Below, in pieces: positions 1 to 9,332 of a DNA stretch of 64,000 bases. The position numbers and the translations under genes were made by a program. The notes beneath the pieces were generated by a model that was not told the DNA's origin, did not search any database, and saw nothing but the letters and a program-made list of their open reading frames with translations. Every line of letters begins with the position of its first letter. Within the stretch, counting starts at the first letter, position 1. Source of the stretch: Ensifer sesbaniae (GTDB taxonomy: Bacteria > Pseudomonadota > Alphaproteobacteria > Rhizobiales > Rhizobiaceae). The stretch covers positions 372,001 through 436,000 of the forward strand of contig NZ_JABEKU010000001.1 of NCBI RefSeq assembly GCF_013283665.1, given 5' to 3'.

Positions 1-2
1 TC

Positions 3-1652
3 GATCTCCTTCGTCATCGCCTGACCCGGCCTTTCAGCTTTTACCTGACGTCGCTGCTCCTGGTAGCCATCGTTCCGGCCTTCATTTTTTCGCTCGTGGT
101 GCTGAAGCGCAGCGTCGATCAGCAGGAGCAGGTGATCACGGCGCTGCTGCAGGCCTCGACCGGGTCGGTCACCCGTATCGTCGAGCGTGACATCGAAGGC
201 ATGCTGACCACGCTGAAGGTGCTGTCGACATCACAAGAAATCGAAGACGGCAACATGGAGGCCTTCTACGGCAGGGCCTCGACCGCGCTTGCCGAGACGG
301 ATTCCTACCTGATCGTCATAGATCGCAAGCACAACCAGTTGCTCAACACGCGCGTGCCTTTCGGCGCACAGCTCAACAAGGCCTCGGATCCGGACTCCGT
401 CGAGCGCGCCTTCACCAACAGTGGTGCGCCACTCGTCTCCAACGTCTTCTTCGGCCAGACCGCGGGAAAATGGGTGTTCAACGTTTACCTGCCGGCGAAG
501 TTGTCGACCGGCGAGGAATATGTGCTGACGTTGACGCAAAACGCCGAGAACATGGCCAAGGCCGTTAACCGCGATACGCTCTCCCCCGGCTGGAATGCGG
601 CGCTGGTCGATAGCGCGGGCAAGGTCATCATCTCGTCGGACGCAGCCGTGAAGGCCGGCGAACCGTTCTTCCTCGACACGGTGCCGGCGATCAGCATTGG
701 CGTCAGCAATATCAAGGAAAACGGCACGGAATATCGCGTCGCGACCGAGTTCTCCGTCGTCACCGGATGGCGGATCATTGCCTGGGCACCGAGCGCAACC
801 GTCGATGCGCCGGCCGTCTGGTCGTTTCTCTGGCTGTCGCTCGGCGGCATCATTTTCGCCGGCATCGCGATCGCCGGCTCGCTGGCGATCGCGCGGCTGT
901 TGTCGCAGGGCGTCAAGCTGGTGGCGCAGGATGCGCGCCGTCTCGGCGCCGGCGAGCGGATCGAATCCCGGCCGCACATGATATCCGAGGTCGAGCAGGT
1001 CTCGACGGCGCTGGCACGCGCCGCCGCGGCGCGCAGCAAGGCGGAAAACGAGATCCGCTTCCTCATGCGCGAAGTGGCCCACCGCTCGAAGAACCAGTTG
1101 ACCGTCATCCAGTCCATGCTGAACCAATCGGTCTATTCGGCCGAGAGTGCCGCCGACTTCGCCGAATCCTTCCGCAAGCGTATTGCCGGGCTTGCGCGCT
1201 CGACGGACCTGATGATTGCAAATGCGGCGCAAGGCGTCGATTTCCGCGAGCTCGCCCAGAACCAATTGCAGCCGTTCACGCCCGACGATCCGAAACGCCT
1301 GATCCTTTCCGGCCCCGCCCTGAGGCTCGACACGCAGATCTCCCAGACGCTCGGCATGGCCCTGCACGAACTTGCGACGAATGCCACCAAATACGGTGCG
1401 CTTGCCAACACCACCGGGGTCGTCAAGCTGAGCTGGTCGCTGGAGGACGACGGCATTGCCATTCGCTGGCGGGAGGAGGGCGCGGATCTCGCGGGCAAGC
1501 CTTTGGATCCGGTCCGCAAGGGCTTCGGGACCTTGGTATTGGAGCGCATGCTCGGCATGGCGCTGAACGCCGCCCTGGAGCGGATAATGCATGCCGACGG
1601 CATTGAGTGGCGGATCACCATTCCCCGCGACGAGAAGGAAGAAGAGGCATGA
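3..1652 (+). CDS. HWE-family membrane sensor histidine kinase (5' partial)
   Basis: Membrane-bound sensor kinase that autophosphorylates on His. The frame is open to the left edge of the window. The residues encoded before the first GTG (position 96) belong to a hydrophobic membrane segment, so the true start lies outside the window. After this segment comes an extracytoplasmic sensor region of about 200 residues, a second membrane segment (WSFLWLSLGGIIFAGIAIAG), a HAMP-like linker and the kinase core. The phospho-acceptor motif is EVAHRSKNQLTVIQ, with His about residue 329 counted from the GTG at 96. The N-box HELATNATKYGAL and the following WREE are the features that define the HWE subclass. 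No response regulator is adjacent in the window. The signal sensed cannot be read from the sequence. Confidence 0.85.
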   Translation, partial: DLLRHRLTRPFSFYLTSLLLVAIVPAFIFSLVVLKRSVDQQEQVITALLQASTGSVTRIVERDIEGMLTTLKVLSTSQEIEDGNMEAFYGRASTALAETDSYLIVIDRKHNQLLNTRVPFGAQLNKASDPDSVERAFTNSGAPLVSNVFFGQTAGKWVFNVYLPAKLSTGEEYVLTLTQNAENMAKAVNRDTLSPGWNAALVDSAGKVIISSDAAVKAGEPFFLDTVPAISIGVSNIKENGTEYRVATEFSVVTGWRIIAWAPSATVDAPAVWSFLWLSLGGIIFAGIAIAGSLAIARLLSQGVKLVAQDARRLGAGERIESRPHMISEVEQVSTALARAAAARSKAENEIRFLMREVAHRSKNQLTVIQSMLNQSVYSAESAADFAESFRKRIAGLARSTDLMIANAAQGVDFRELAQNQLQPFTPDDPKRLILSGPALRLDTQISQTLGMALHELATNATKYGALANTTGVVKLSWSLEDDGIAIRWREEGADLAGKPLDPVRKGFGTLVLERMLGMALNAALERIMHADGIEWRITIPRDEKEEEA

Positions 1653-1677
1653 AGGCAAACGGAGGAGAGCGCTCGCG

Positions 1678-2025
1678 ATGAAACCGTCTTTCGGTCGTCT
1701 GTTGGTGCTGGCCGTAATCCCGGTGCTCCTCCTGTCAACGGGTGGGCCGGCGCGCGGTATAGAAATCGCTTGCACCGTCGCGGACCCGACCGGGACGCCG
1801 CTCAACATCCGCGACGCGCCGAACGGTCGGGTCGTGATGACGTTGTCGAACGGAACGAGGGTGAAGAGGACCGGAGAGCGCAATCTCGGAGGCAAGCGCT
1901 GGTCTCTGGTCGCCAACGAGGCCGGCGCGCTTGGCTGGGCTTTCTCCGCCTATCTCGATTGCGTTTCGGTCAATCGCGACCCGCAGAAATCCGCACCGAT
2001 GCGACCGCGCCCGACGAGCAACTGA
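1678..2025 (+). CDS. small secreted SH3-like domain protein
   Basis: About 115 residues. The start at 1678 is chosen because a strong GGAGGAG ribosome site precedes it and it gives a clean signal peptide (MKPSFGRLLVLAVIPVLLL, then a small-residue cleavage region). An in-frame upstream ATG at 1591 would add a charged tail overlapping the kinase gene. The mature part has the bacterial SH3 signature: PLNIRDAPNGRVV, then a G-T-R-V-K strand, W and LGWAFSAYLDC, with two Cys that could form a disulfide. Bacterial SH3 domains of this type usually act in the periplasm, often on cell wall. It starts 25 bases after the histidine kinase stop and is probably cotranscribed with it; a sensory partnership is only inference. 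Confidence 0.75.
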   Translation: MKPSFGRLLVLAVIPVLLLSTGGPARGIEIACTVADPTGTPLNIRDAPNGRVVMTLSNGTRVKRTGERNLGGKRWSLVANEAGALGWAFSAYLDCVSVNRDPQKSAPMRPRPTSN

Positions 2026-2033
2026 TGCGTCCT

Positions 2034-2062
2034 GCCGGCCTCCAGGAGGGCCGGCTCATGAC
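2034..2062 (+). terminator. candidate terminator after the SH3 gene
   Basis: GC-rich hairpin GCCGGCC (2034-2040) with GGCCGGC (2049-2055), followed by a pyrimidine/T-rich run. It lies just after the stop at 2025 and upstream of rpsO. The T tract is interrupted, so efficiency is uncertain. Confidence 0.5.
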
Positions 2063-2194
2063 CCTTTCCTTTTTCATCCATTTCGTTTATAGGCACGCCA
2101 GCAAAAGGCGCATGCCAGTTGCGTTCACGGCCGCAGCTGGACGACATCCCGGCTGAAGGCGTCCCGAAATCCTCGAAATCGAAAGGATCATCCG

Positions 2195-2464
2195 ATGTCG
2201 ATTACTGCAGAGCGTAAGGCTCAGCTCATCAAGGAATTTGCAACCGTCGAAGGCGATACCGGTTCCCCGGAAGTCCAGGTTGCTATCCTGACCGAACGGA
2301 TCAACAACCTGACCGAACACTTCAAGGGCCACAAGAAGGATAACCATTCCCGCCGTGGTCTGCTCGCGATGGTTTCCAGCCGTCGTTCGCTCCTCGACTA
2401 TCTGAAGAAGAAAGACGAAGCGCGCTACAGCAAGCTGATCGGTGCCCTGGGCATCCGTCGCTAA
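2195..2464 (+). CDS. rpsO: 30S ribosomal protein S15
   Basis: 89 residues, the normal S15 length. It binds 16S rRNA early in assembly of the 30S platform and contacts 23S rRNA in an intersubunit bridge. The sequence carries the family core: [20 protein letters not shown] near the start, [16 protein letters not shown] in the middle and [10 protein letters not shown] near the end. GAAAGGATC precedes the ATG. It is followed by a strong terminator and then pnp, the usual rpsO-pnp order. truB, which precedes rpsO in many bacteria, is not immediately upstream here. Confidence 0.98.
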   Translation: MSITAERKAQLIKEFATVEGDTGSPEVQVAILTERINNLTEHFKGHKKDNHSRRGLLAMVSSRRSLLDYLKKKDEARYSKLIGALGIRR

Positions 2465-2473
2465 GCGACTTGT

Positions 2474-2505
2474 CCGGCGGGTCATTGCGGCCCGCCGGCT
2501 TTTTT
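2474..2505 (+). terminator. intrinsic terminator of rpsO
   Basis: Perfect 8-bp stem CCGGCGGG (2474-2481) with CCCGCCGG (2491-2498), a 9-base loop and a T run at 2500-2505. Confidence 0.9.
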
Positions 2506-2815
2506 ATGGAGCGGTGCACGCTCGACGAATGAACTCTCCGGCCGCCCAGGAAGCGTGGCTTCAGGAGAGAATCCAGCGAACCGGATGGGCCGGTTTCGCG
2601 GATCAACCGATGGCCCGTCATGGGGCAGGATTGCAGGATGCTTCGGCCCTGCTTGCCGGAACGCCGCTGATGAGCGGTCCGGCGAAGCGGAAACAAGCCG
2701 ATTTCAAGCGTGAAGCCTCCCGTTGTCTTGCCCGTGATGCGCCATTTCATGCGGCCCCTCGACCACCCGCGCTGCAACAGCCGCGGAAAGGTCCGCCGCA
2801 CACGAAGGACAGAAC
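2506..2815 (+). other. rpsO-pnp intergenic / pnp leader region
   Basis: 310 bases without a supportable gene. An open plus frame crosses it but resembles no protein and runs out of frame into pnp. The notable content is a strong hairpin at 2651-2688, listed separately, which probably lies in the pnp mRNA leader. Confidence 0.6.
2651..2688 (+). promoter_or_regulatory. strong hairpin in the pnp leader
   Basis: Nested pairing: GCTT with AAGC at the base, GCCGGA (2655-2660) with TCCGGC (2678-2683), and CCGCT (2664-2668) with AGCGG (2673-2677) around a GATG loop. No T tract follows, so it is not an intrinsic terminator. In enterobacteria a pnp leader stem is cut by RNase III and mediates PNPase autoregulation. 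The position here allows the same role, which is inference. Confidence 0.5.
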
Positions 2816-4969
2816 ATGTTCGATACCCACAAGGTTGAAATCGAATGGGCTGGGCGTCCGCTCAAGCTCGAAACCGGCAAGATCGCCCGCCAGGCTGATG
2901 GCGCCGTTCTCGCCACCTACGGTGAAACCGTCGTTCTCGCGACCGTCGTTTCGGCCAAGGCGCCAAAGCCGGGCCAGGATTTCTTCCCGCTGACCGTCAA
3001 CTACCAGGAAAAGACCTACGCCGCCGGCAAGATCCCGGGTGGCTACTTCAAGCGCGAAGGCCGTCCGAGCGAAAACGAAACGCTGGTTTCGCGCCTGATC
3101 GACCGTCCGATCCGCCCGCTCTTTCCGGAAGGCTACAAGAACGACACCCAGGTGATCGTCACGGTCATGCAGCATGACCTCGAGAACAATCCGGACATCC
3201 TGTCGATGGTCGCCGCTTCGGCTGCGCTGACGCTGTCGGGCATCCCCTTCATGGGCCCGATCGGTGGCGCGCGCGTCGGCTACATCAACGGCCAGTACGT
3301 TCTGAACCCGCATCTCGACGAGATGGACGAATCGACCCTCGACCTCGTCGTCGCCGGCACCCAGGACGCGGTGCTGATGGTCGAATCCGAAGCCAAGGAA
3401 CTGCCGGAAGACATCATGCTCGGCGCCGTCGTCTTCGGCCAGAAGGGCTTCCAGCCGGTCATCGACGCGATCATCAAGCTTGCTGAAGTTGCCGCCAAGG
3501 AGCCGCGCGAATTCGAGCCGGAAGACCATTCCGCCCTCGAGAACGCCATGCTCTCGATCGCCGAAGACGAGCTGCGCAACGCCTACAAGATCACCGAGAA
3601 GGCTGCCCGCTACGCTGCCGTCGACGCCGTCAAGGCCAAGGTGAAGGAACACTTCCTGCCCGAGGGCATCGAGAACCCGGCCCATACGGCTGAAGAAATC
3701 GGCGCCGTCTTCAAGCACCTGCAGGCCAAGATCGTTCGCTGGAACATCCTCGACACCAAGAGCCGCATCGACGGCCGCGATCTCGAAACCGTTCGTCCGA
3801 TCGTCGCCGAAGTCGGCGTCCTGCCGCGCACCCACGGCTCCTCGCTCTTCACCCGCGGTGAAACCCAGGCGATCGTCGTTGCCACGCTCGGCACCGGCGA
3901 AGACGAGCAGTACGTTGATTCCTTGACGGGCATGTACAAGGAAAACTTCATGCTGCACTACAACTTCCCGCCCTTCTCGGTCGGTGAGACGGGCCGCATG
4001 GGTTCTCCGGGCCGCCGCGAAATCGGCCACGGCAAGCTTGCCTGGCGCGCCATCCACCCGATGCTGCCGACGGCGGAACAGTTCCCCTACACGCTGCGCG
4101 TCGTCTCGGAAATCACCGAGTCGAACGGCTCGTCCTCGATGGCCACCGTCTGCGGCACCTCGCTGGCGCTGATGGATGCCGGCGTTCCGCTGGCAAAGCC
4201 GGTTGCCGGTATCGCCATGGGCCTGATCAAGGAAGATGAGCGCTTCGCCGTTCTCTCCGACATCCTCGGCGACGAAGACCACCTCGGCGACATGGACTTC
4301 AAGGTCGCCGGCACGGAAGCCGGCATCACCTCGCTCCAGATGGACATCAAGATCGAGGGCATCACCGAAGAGATCATGGGCATCGCGCTCAACCAGGCCA
4401 AGGGCGGCCGTCTCCACATCCTCGGCGAAATGGCCAAGGCCATCTCCGAAAGCCGCGGCCAGCTCGGCGAATTCGCTCCGCGCATCGAAGTCATGAACAT
4501 CCCGGTAGACAAGATCCGCGAAGTCATCGGCTCCGGCGGCAAGGTCATCCGCGAAATCGTCGAAAAGACCGGCGCCAAGATCAACATCGAAGACGACGGC
4601 ACCGTGAAGATCGCCTCCTCGTCCGGCAAGGAAATCGAAGCGGCCCGCAAGTGGATCCACTCGATCGTCGCCGAGCCGGAAGTTGGCCAGATCTATGAAG
4701 GCACGGTCGTCAAGACCGCCGACTTCGGCGCCTTCGTCAACTTCTTCGGCGCCCGTGACGGCCTCGTCCACATCTCGCAGCTCGCCGCCGAGCGCGTTGC
4801 CAAGACGACCGACGTCGTCAAGGAAGGCGACAAGGTCTGGGTCAAGCTCATGGGCTTCGACGAGCGCGGCAAGGTTCGCCTGTCGATGAAGGTTGTCGAC
4901 CAGGCGACCGGCAAGGAAATCGTTGCCGAGAAGTCTGAGAAGAAGGGCGACGGCGAAGCCGCCGAATAA
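2816..4969 (+). CDS. pnp: polyribonucleotide nucleotidyltransferase (PNPase)
   Basis: 717 residues. Phosphorolytic 3'-5' exoribonuclease of mRNA decay; also makes heteropolymeric tails. Two RNase PH-like domains flank a helical domain. The active second RNase PH domain carries [12 protein letters not shown] and [23 protein letters not shown]. Next come a KH domain with [15 protein letters not shown] (about residues 555-620) and a C-terminal S1 domain beginning about residue 625 ([19 protein letters not shown]). Length and domain order are standard. AAGGA precedes the ATG. It follows rpsO and is closed by its own terminator; the leader hairpin suggests post-transcriptional control. Confidence 0.98.
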   Translation: MFDTHKVEIEWAGRPLKLETGKIARQADGAVLATYGETVVLATVVSAKAPKPGQDFFPLTVNYQEKTYAAGKIPGGYFKREGRPSENETLVSRLIDRPIRPLFPEGYKNDTQVIVTVMQHDLENNPDILSMVAASAALTLSGIPFMGPIGGARVGYINGQYVLNPHLDEMDESTLDLVVAGTQDAVLMVESEAKELPEDIMLGAVVFGQKGFQPVIDAIIKLAEVAAKEPREFEPEDHSALENAMLSIAEDELRNAYKITEKAARYAAVDAVKAKVKEHFLPEGIENPAHTAEEIGAVFKHLQAKIVRWNILDTKSRIDGRDLETVRPIVAEVGVLPRTHGSSLFTRGETQAIVVATLGTGEDEQYVDSLTGMYKENFMLHYNFPPFSVGETGRMGSPGRREIGHGKLAWRAIHPMLPTAEQFPYTLRVVSEITESNGSSSMATVCGTSLALMDAGVPLAKPVAGIAMGLIKEDERFAVLSDILGDEDHLGDMDFKVAGTEAGITSLQMDIKIEGITEEIMGIALNQAKGGRLHILGEMAKAISESRGQLGEFAPRIEVMNIPVDKIREVIGSGGKVIREIVEKTGAKINIEDDGTVKIASSSGKEIEAARKWIHSIVAEPEVGQIYEGTVVKTADFGAFVNFFGARDGLVHISQLAAERVAKTTDVVKEGDKVWVKLMGFDERGKVRLSMKVVDQATGKEIVAEKSEKKGDGEAAE

Positions 4970-4992
4970 GCAGGCTTCACCCGAATGCATTC

Positions 4993-5027
4993 GGGGCGCG
5001 GGGCGGATCGCTCCGCGCCCCTTTCTT
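4993..5027 (+). terminator. intrinsic terminator of pnp
   Basis: Perfect 9-bp stem GGGGCGCGG (4993-5001) with CCGCGCCCC (5013-5021), followed by TTTCTT. Confidence 0.9.
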
Positions 5028-5049
5028 GTAGGAAGAGACGGATAGACCG

Positions 5050-6066
5050 ATGAGCCGAGATGCGTTGAAGACCCTGTTTTACCCGTTCGATAGCGGCGTG
5101 ATCGACCCGCCGGGCGAAGGCGAGCGCGTTCTCTTTCTCGGCGCCGAGGCTGGCTACAGGCTGCCCCAGGGCTTCGAAGCCTCGATCGCGGCCGTGCAGC
5201 CGCTGAGGCCGCTCTATCGCGCCCTGGAGGCCGTACGCGCCGATGTGTCGCCGGAGATCACCGGGGAGGACTACGACGTCACGCTGGTGCTCTGCGGCAA
5301 GCACAAGGGCGAGAACGAGGACCGGATCGCCGAGGCGTTGAAGCACACGCGTGAGGGCGGCCTGATCGTCGTTGCCGGCGGCAAGGAAGACGGCATCCAG
5401 TCGCTGAGGAAGCGGATCGCCAAGTTCGAGTGGGACGGCGACCACCTGCCGAAATATCACGGTGTCGCCTTCTGGTTCACCCGCCCGGACGACGTCACGG
5501 ATGCCGTACACAAGCTCGCCAAGGTGCCGGTACGTGTCGAAGGCCTGTTCGAGGCGTCACCAGGCATGTTCTCGCACGATCGCATCGATGCGGGCTCGGA
5601 ACTGCTCGCCTCGCGCCTGCCGAACGATTTCCACGGCCATGCTGCCGATTTCGGCGCCGGCTGGGGCTATCTCGCCGTCAAGCTCGCCGAAGCCTCGCCG
5701 GGCCTCAAGGGCGTCGATCTCTTCGAGGCCGATCACGAGGCATTGGAGGCTGCCCGCGTCAACATGATGGCAAATGCCCCCTCGACGCCGGCGCGCTTCT
5801 ACTGGTTCGATCTGACGAGCGAAGAGCCGCGCGACAAGTACGATCTCATCGTCATGAACCCGCCCTTCCATGAGGCCCACGCCGCCGAGCCGGCGCTCGG
5901 CATTGCCATCATCAAGACGGCGCTGAAGGCGCTGAAGCAGGGCGGCAAGCTAATGCTGGTCGCCAATCGCGGCTTGCCCTACGAGCAGGTACTGGCCGAG
6001 AACGCCAAGGAATACGGCGAAACCTGCCGCAACGCCCGCTTCAAGGTGCTCTGGGCGAAGCGCTGA
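5050..6066 (+). CDS. class I SAM methyltransferase, RsmC/RlmG-like
   Basis: 338 residues, the length of two-domain RsmC/RlmG rRNA guanine-N2 methyltransferases. A degenerate N-terminal half is followed by a catalytic half with the SAM-binding motif DFGAGWGYLAVKLAE, an acidic ribose-binding strand (GVDLFEADHEAL) and the N-methyltransferase motif DLIVMNPPFHE. The NPPF motif identifies N-methylation of a base. The likely substrate is 16S or 23S rRNA guanine; which one cannot be decided from sequence. It lies between the pnp terminator and a repeat/terminator region and appears monocistronic. Confidence 0.85.
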   Translation: MSRDALKTLFYPFDSGVIDPPGEGERVLFLGAEAGYRLPQGFEASIAAVQPLRPLYRALEAVRADVSPEITGEDYDVTLVLCGKHKGENEDRIAEALKHTREGGLIVVAGGKEDGIQSLRKRIAKFEWDGDHLPKYHGVAFWFTRPDDVTDAVHKLAKVPVRVEGLFEASPGMFSHDRIDAGSELLASRLPNDFHGHAADFGAGWGYLAVKLAEASPGLKGVDLFEADHEALEAARVNMMANAPSTPARFYWFDLTSEEPRDKYDLIVMNPPFHEAHAAEPALGIAIIKTALKALKQGGKLMLVANRGLPYEQVLAENAKEYGETCRNARFKVLWAKR

Positions 6067-6078
6067 AGACCATTAAAG

Positions 6079-6122
6079 CATTCGCGCAAAAGTGCGCAGC
6101 GGTTTTGCGATAACGACATGCG
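6079..6122 (+). repeat. 44-bp inverted-end repeat, copy a
   Basis: Starts GCATTCGCGC and ends AACGACATGC, with core AAAAGTGCGCAGCGGTTTTGCG. Same length and layout as the copies near 10.1, 30.2, 48.3 and 62.2 kb, but with a different outer palindrome. A shared-looking tail (AATCTGAAAGATCGCGACGC) follows within 60 bases. Confidence 0.6.
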
Positions 6123-6185
6123 AAATATCAAAGGCTTAAAGCACAAGGAGCGAATCTGAAAGATCGCGACGCGCTTTAAGGATCA

Positions 6186-6224
6186 AGCAACGAGCCGGGC
6201 CATTCGCCCGGCTCGTTGCTTTCT
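6186..6224. terminator. strong palindromic terminator
   Basis: 14-bp perfect stem AGCAACGAGCCGGG (6186-6199) with CCCGGCTCGTTGCT (6207-6220), 7-base loop, then TTCT. It ends the methyltransferase transcript; the T tract is short. Confidence 0.75.
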
Positions 6225-6330
6225 GGGCCCGTCGCTCCGGCCGGCGGGCAGCGACAGTTTGCCTGTTGCCATCACCCCTGTTCGGGCCCACCATGACGCC
6301 GTCGGTGTTTCTCGTCGGAGGATGAGTGCG

Positions 6331-6552
6331 ATGACGTCGGGAGTGAACAGGCCGCCCTTGACCGAGGATGCGGCCGAGGCTGTCGCCAGGGACATCAAGC
6401 ATGCCGAGGGACATGGAGCCACCTCCGAAGTGCCCATGTCGTTCCTGAAAAGCCTTTATCATCTGCCGCTGGATCCGGGGCGGCGCACCCATACGGGATT
6501 TGTCGTGCTGGCGGTCATCGCCGCCTTGTTCGTGCTGTTCGTCTTGGTTTGA
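6331..6552 (+). CDS. small C-tail membrane protein, unknown
   Basis: 73 residues. A hydrophilic N-terminal part (DAAEAVARDIKHAEGHGA) is followed by a single C-terminal membrane helix, FVVLAVIAALFVLFVLV, ending almost at the stop. The start at 6331 is preferred because GGAGG lies 9 bases upstream; the in-frame ATG at 6322 sits too close to that site. No family is recognised. The opposite strand also has an open frame here (6136-6564), but it is highly polar, without structure, and crosses the terminator at 6186-6224. Confidence 0.5.
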   Translation: MTSGVNRPPLTEDAAEAVARDIKHAEGHGATSEVPMSFLKSLYHLPLDPGRRTHTGFVVLAVIAALFVLFVLV

Positions 6553-6580
6553 ACCGCCCATCAATGACGAAGCCCACGGA

Positions 6581-6678
6581 CTACAGCGCCGCGCGTCTAA
6601 TCAGACGCGCGGCGCTGTAGCAGTTTGATTTGCTGCATGTTTCCTTAAATCGAGGTCGATTTGAGGAAACATGCAGCA
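6581..6678 (-). repeat. two-palindrome mosaic element, copy A
   Basis: First palindrome: a perfect 18-bp stem, 6581-6598 with 6603-6620. Second palindrome: 15-bp arms TGCTGCATGTTTCCT (6631-6645) and AGGAAACATGCAGCA (6664-6678). The unit resembles rhizobial RIME elements. Copies B, C and D are near 19.2, 27.5 and 61.2 kb. It lies between convergent genes (6331-6552 and fabI). Confidence 0.85.
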
Positions 6679-6734
6679 GGCTGATCCGTGGGCTTTGTCG
6701 TGCGTTTCCGCTTGAACGCCTTACCCTGAGCGCC

Positions 6735-7541
6735 TTACTCGGCGTCGGCTGTCCTGAGCGTGTCGAGGGACGGCATCGAGGTGATGTTGTAGCCGGAGTC
6801 GACGTAATGGATCTCGCCGGTGACGCCGCGCGACAGATCCGACAGCAGATAGAGAGCCGAATTGCCGACGTCGTCGATGGTGACGGTCCGGCGCAGCGGC
6901 GAATTCTTCTGCTGCCAGGACAGCATCGCCCGGGCGTCGGAAATGCCGGCGCCGGCAAGCGTGCGGATCGGGCCGGCGGAGATCGCGTTGACGCGGATGC
7001 CGCGCGCACCGTAATCGGCGGCGAGGTAACGCACGGAAGCCTCGAGCGCGGCCTTGGCGACGCCCATGACGTTGTAGTTCGGCATGACGCGCATCGAGCC
7101 GCCATAGGTGAGCGTCAGCATCGAGCCGCCGTCGTTCATCAGTTCGGCCGCGCGCTTGGCGATCTCGGTGAAGGAGAAGCAGGAGATCACCATCGTGCGG
7201 CTGAAGTTGTCGCGCGAGGTGTCGGCATAGAGGCCCTTCAGCTCGTTCTTGTCGGAGAAGCCGATGGCGTGCACGACGAAATCGAGCTTGCCCCAGCGCT
7301 CCTTGATCGCAGAGACCACGGCATCGACGGACTCGATGTCTTCGACGTCGCAGGGAAGCAGGAAGTCGGAGCCGAGCTCGGCGGCCAGCGGCTTGACACG
7401 CTTGCCAAGGGCTTCGCCCTGGTAGGTGAAGGCGAGTTCGGCACCCTGCGCCGCAAGCGCCTTGGCGATGCCCCAGGCAATGGAATGGTTGTTGGCCACA
7501 CCCATGATGAGGCCACGCTTTCCAGTCATCAGTCCCGTCAT
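6735..7541 (-). CDS. fabI: enoyl-[acyl-carrier-protein] reductase (NADH)
   Basis: 268 residues. Last reductive step of each fatty-acid elongation round (trans-2-enoyl-ACP to acyl-ACP). It is a short-chain dehydrogenase fold with the FabI nucleotide motif GVANNHSIAWGIAKAL. The catalytic residues fall at the E. coli positions: Tyr146 (TYGGSM), Tyr156 and Lys163 (YNVMGVAK). The start at 7541 is chosen because it gives this numbering and lies 4 bases after the fabB stop; the frame also extends to 7580 inside fabB. It is the last gene of fabA-fabB-fabI, so it completes the unsaturated-fatty-acid branch transcript. Repeat copy A lies just downstream. Confidence 0.96.
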   Translation of the reverse strand: MTGLMTGKRGLIMGVANNHSIAWGIAKALAAQGAELAFTYQGEALGKRVKPLAAELGSDFLLPCDVEDIESVDAVVSAIKERWGKLDFVVHAIGFSDKNELKGLYADTSRDNFSRTMVISCFSFTEIAKRAAELMNDGGSMLTLTYGGSMRVMPNYNVMGVAKAALEASVRYLAADYGARGIRVNAISAGPIRTLAGAGISDARAMLSWQQKNSPLRRTVTIDDVGNSALYLLSDLSRGVTGEIHYVDSGYNITSMPSLDTLRTADAE

Positions 7542-7545
7542 CGTG

Positions 7546-8769
7546 TTATCCGTTGTAGCGCTGGAAAACGAGCGTGGCATTGGTGCCGCCGAAGCCGAAC
7601 GAGTTCGAGAGAACCGTATCGATCTTGGCGTTGTCGATGCGTTTGCGAACGATCGGAACGCCCTCGAATTCGGGGTCGAGTTCGCTGATATGCGCGCTTT
7701 CGCCGATAAAGCCGGCCTGCATCATCAAGAGGCCGTAGATGGATTCCTGCACGCCGGCAGCACCCAGCGAGTGGCCGGTCAGCGACTTCGTCGACTGGAT
7801 GTGCGGCATCTTGCTGCCGAACACTTCGCGGATCGCGCCGATCTCCTTGCTGTCGCCAACCGGAGTCGAGGTGCCGTGGGTGTTGATGTAGTCGACGTCG
7901 CCCTTCACCGTCGAAAGCGCCTGGCGCATGCAGCGGATCGCACCCTCGCCCGAAGGGGCCACCATGTCGTAACCGTCAGAGGTCGCACCATAGCCGACGA
8001 TTTCGGCATAGATCTTGGCGCCGCGGGCCTTGGCGTGCTCGAGTTCTTCGAGCACGAGAACGCCTGCGCCGCCGGCAATGACGAAGCCGTCGCGGTTGAC
8101 GTCATAGGCGCGCGAAGCCGTCGCCGGCGTCTCGTTGTATTTCGAGGACATGGCACCCATGGCGTCGAAGAGGTTCGACATGGTCCAGTCGAGATCCTCG
8201 TGGCCGCCGGCAAACATCACGTCCTGCTTGCCCCACTGGATCATCTCGGCCGCATTGCCGATGCAGTGCGCCGAGGTCGAGCAGGCCGAAGAGATCGAGT
8301 AGTTGACGCCGTGGATCTGGAACCAGGTCGCGAGCGTTGCGGAAGCCGTGGACGACATGGCCTTCGGAACGGCGAACGGGCCGATGCGCTTCGGGCTGAC
8401 GTTCTTGCGGGTGATGTCGGCGGCGTCGACGATCGTACGGGTGGACGGGCCGCCCGAGCCCATGATGATGCCGGTGCGCTCGTTACGGGCAACGACCGAC
8501 TCTTCGAGGCCGGAGTCGGCGATTGCCTGCTTCATCGCCACGTGGTTCCACGCGCCGCCCTGCGACAGGAAGCGCATGGCGCGGCGGTCGACGAGCTCGG
8601 TCGGGTCGAGCGACGGAGCGCCCCAGACCTGGCACTTGAAGCCGTTTTCCGCGAAATCGGGAGAAAACGTGATACCCGACTTTGCATCGCGCAGCGACGC
8701 CGTGACTTCGTCGGCGTTGTTTCCGATCGAGGAAACGATGCCGAGGCCCGTGACAACAACCCGTCTCAT
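7546..8769 (-). CDS. fabB: beta-ketoacyl-ACP synthase I
   Basis: 407 residues. Condensing enzyme that elongates acyl-ACP, including the cis-3-decenoyl-ACP made by FabA, and so is needed for unsaturated fatty acids. The thiolase-fold catalytic triad is visible: Cys163 in [10 protein letters not shown], His in [11 protein letters not shown] and His in [12 protein letters not shown]. The C-terminal [12 protein letters not shown] is family-typical. It lies 47 bases after fabA and 4 bases before fabI, which supports one operon. Confidence 0.97.
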   Translation of the reverse strand: MRRVVVTGLGIVSSIGNNADEVTASLRDAKSGITFSPDFAENGFKCQVWGAPSLDPTELVDRRAMRFLSQGGAWNHVAMKQAIADSGLEESVVARNERTGIIMGSGGPSTRTIVDAADITRKNVSPKRIGPFAVPKAMSSTASATLATWFQIHGVNYSISSACSTSAHCIGNAAEMIQWGKQDVMFAGGHEDLDWTMSNLFDAMGAMSSKYNETPATASRAYDVNRDGFVIAGGAGVLVLEELEHAKARGAKIYAEIVGYGATSDGYDMVAPSGEGAIRCMRQALSTVKGDVDYINTHGTSTPVGDSKEIGAIREVFGSKMPHIQSTKSLTGHSLGAAGVQESIYGLLMMQAGFIGESAHISELDPEFEGVPIVRKRIDNAKIDTVLSNSFGFGGTNATLVFQRYNG

Positions 8770-8816
8770 GATACTGACCTTTTCTTTATTTCGTTCGGTG
8801 CAGGCAGGCCTGGTCC

Positions 8817-9332
8817 TTACTCGGCCTTATCCTTCGACAGCCCGACACGCAGGTCGGTTGCCTGATAGATAGTCTCGCCATCGGCCTTCAGCCAGCCGTC
8901 GGCAGTGCCGAGCACGAGCCGGCCGCGCATGACGCGCTTGAAGTCGATGCCGTACTGCAGCAGCTTGGTTTCGGGGCGAACCATGCCCTTGAATTTCACT
9001 TCGCCTGTCGAGAGCGCCATGCCGCGGCCGGGCTCGCCGAGCCAGCCCAGGAAGAAGCCCGTCAATTGCCACATGCCGTCGAGGCCGAGGCAGCCCGGCA
9101 TGATCGGGTTGCCCTGGAAGTGGCAGGGGAAGTACCAGTCGTCGGGACGCACGTCGTATTCGGCGCGGATGAAGCCCTTGTCGAAGGCGCCGCCCGTTTC
9201 GGAAATCTCGGTGATGCGATGAACCATCAGCATCGGCGGCAGCGGCAGTTGCGCGTTGCCGGGGCCAAACAGCTCGCCACGGCCGCAGGCCAGGATTTCC
9301 TCGTAGCTGAAGCTGGATTGTCTGGTGGTCAT
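8817..9332 (-). CDS. fabA: 3-hydroxydecanoyl-ACP dehydratase/isomerase
   Basis: 171 residues, the FabA length. Dehydrates 3-hydroxydecanoyl-ACP and isomerises the trans-2 product to cis-3, starting unsaturated fatty acid synthesis. Hot-dog fold with catalytic His71 ([12 protein letters not shown]) and Asp85 ([10 protein letters not shown]), one residue from the E. coli numbering. First gene of fabA-fabB-fabI, divergent from irr across a 307-base region. Confidence 0.97.
   Translation of the reverse strand: MTTRQSSFSYEEILACGRGELFGPGNAQLPLPPMLMVHRITEISETGGAFDKGFIRAEYDVRPDDWYFPCHFQGNPIMPGCLGLDGMWQLTGFFLGWLGEPGRGMALSTGEVKFKGMVRPETKLLQYGIDFKRVMRGRLVLGTADGWLKADGETIYQATDLRVGLSKDKAE

Noticed and set aside
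2442..2993. Plus frame running from rpsO into pnp
   Set aside because: Crosses a strong terminator, overlaps two known genes and matches nothing.
2747..4990. 747-codon open minus-strand frame across pnp
   Set aside because: Antisense shadow of a high-GC gene; no recognisable motif, and the plus frame is certainly pnp.
6136..6564. Minus frame opposite the small membrane protein
   Set aside because: Crosses the 14-bp terminator stem and has no domain; the plus frame has a ribosome site and a membrane helix.
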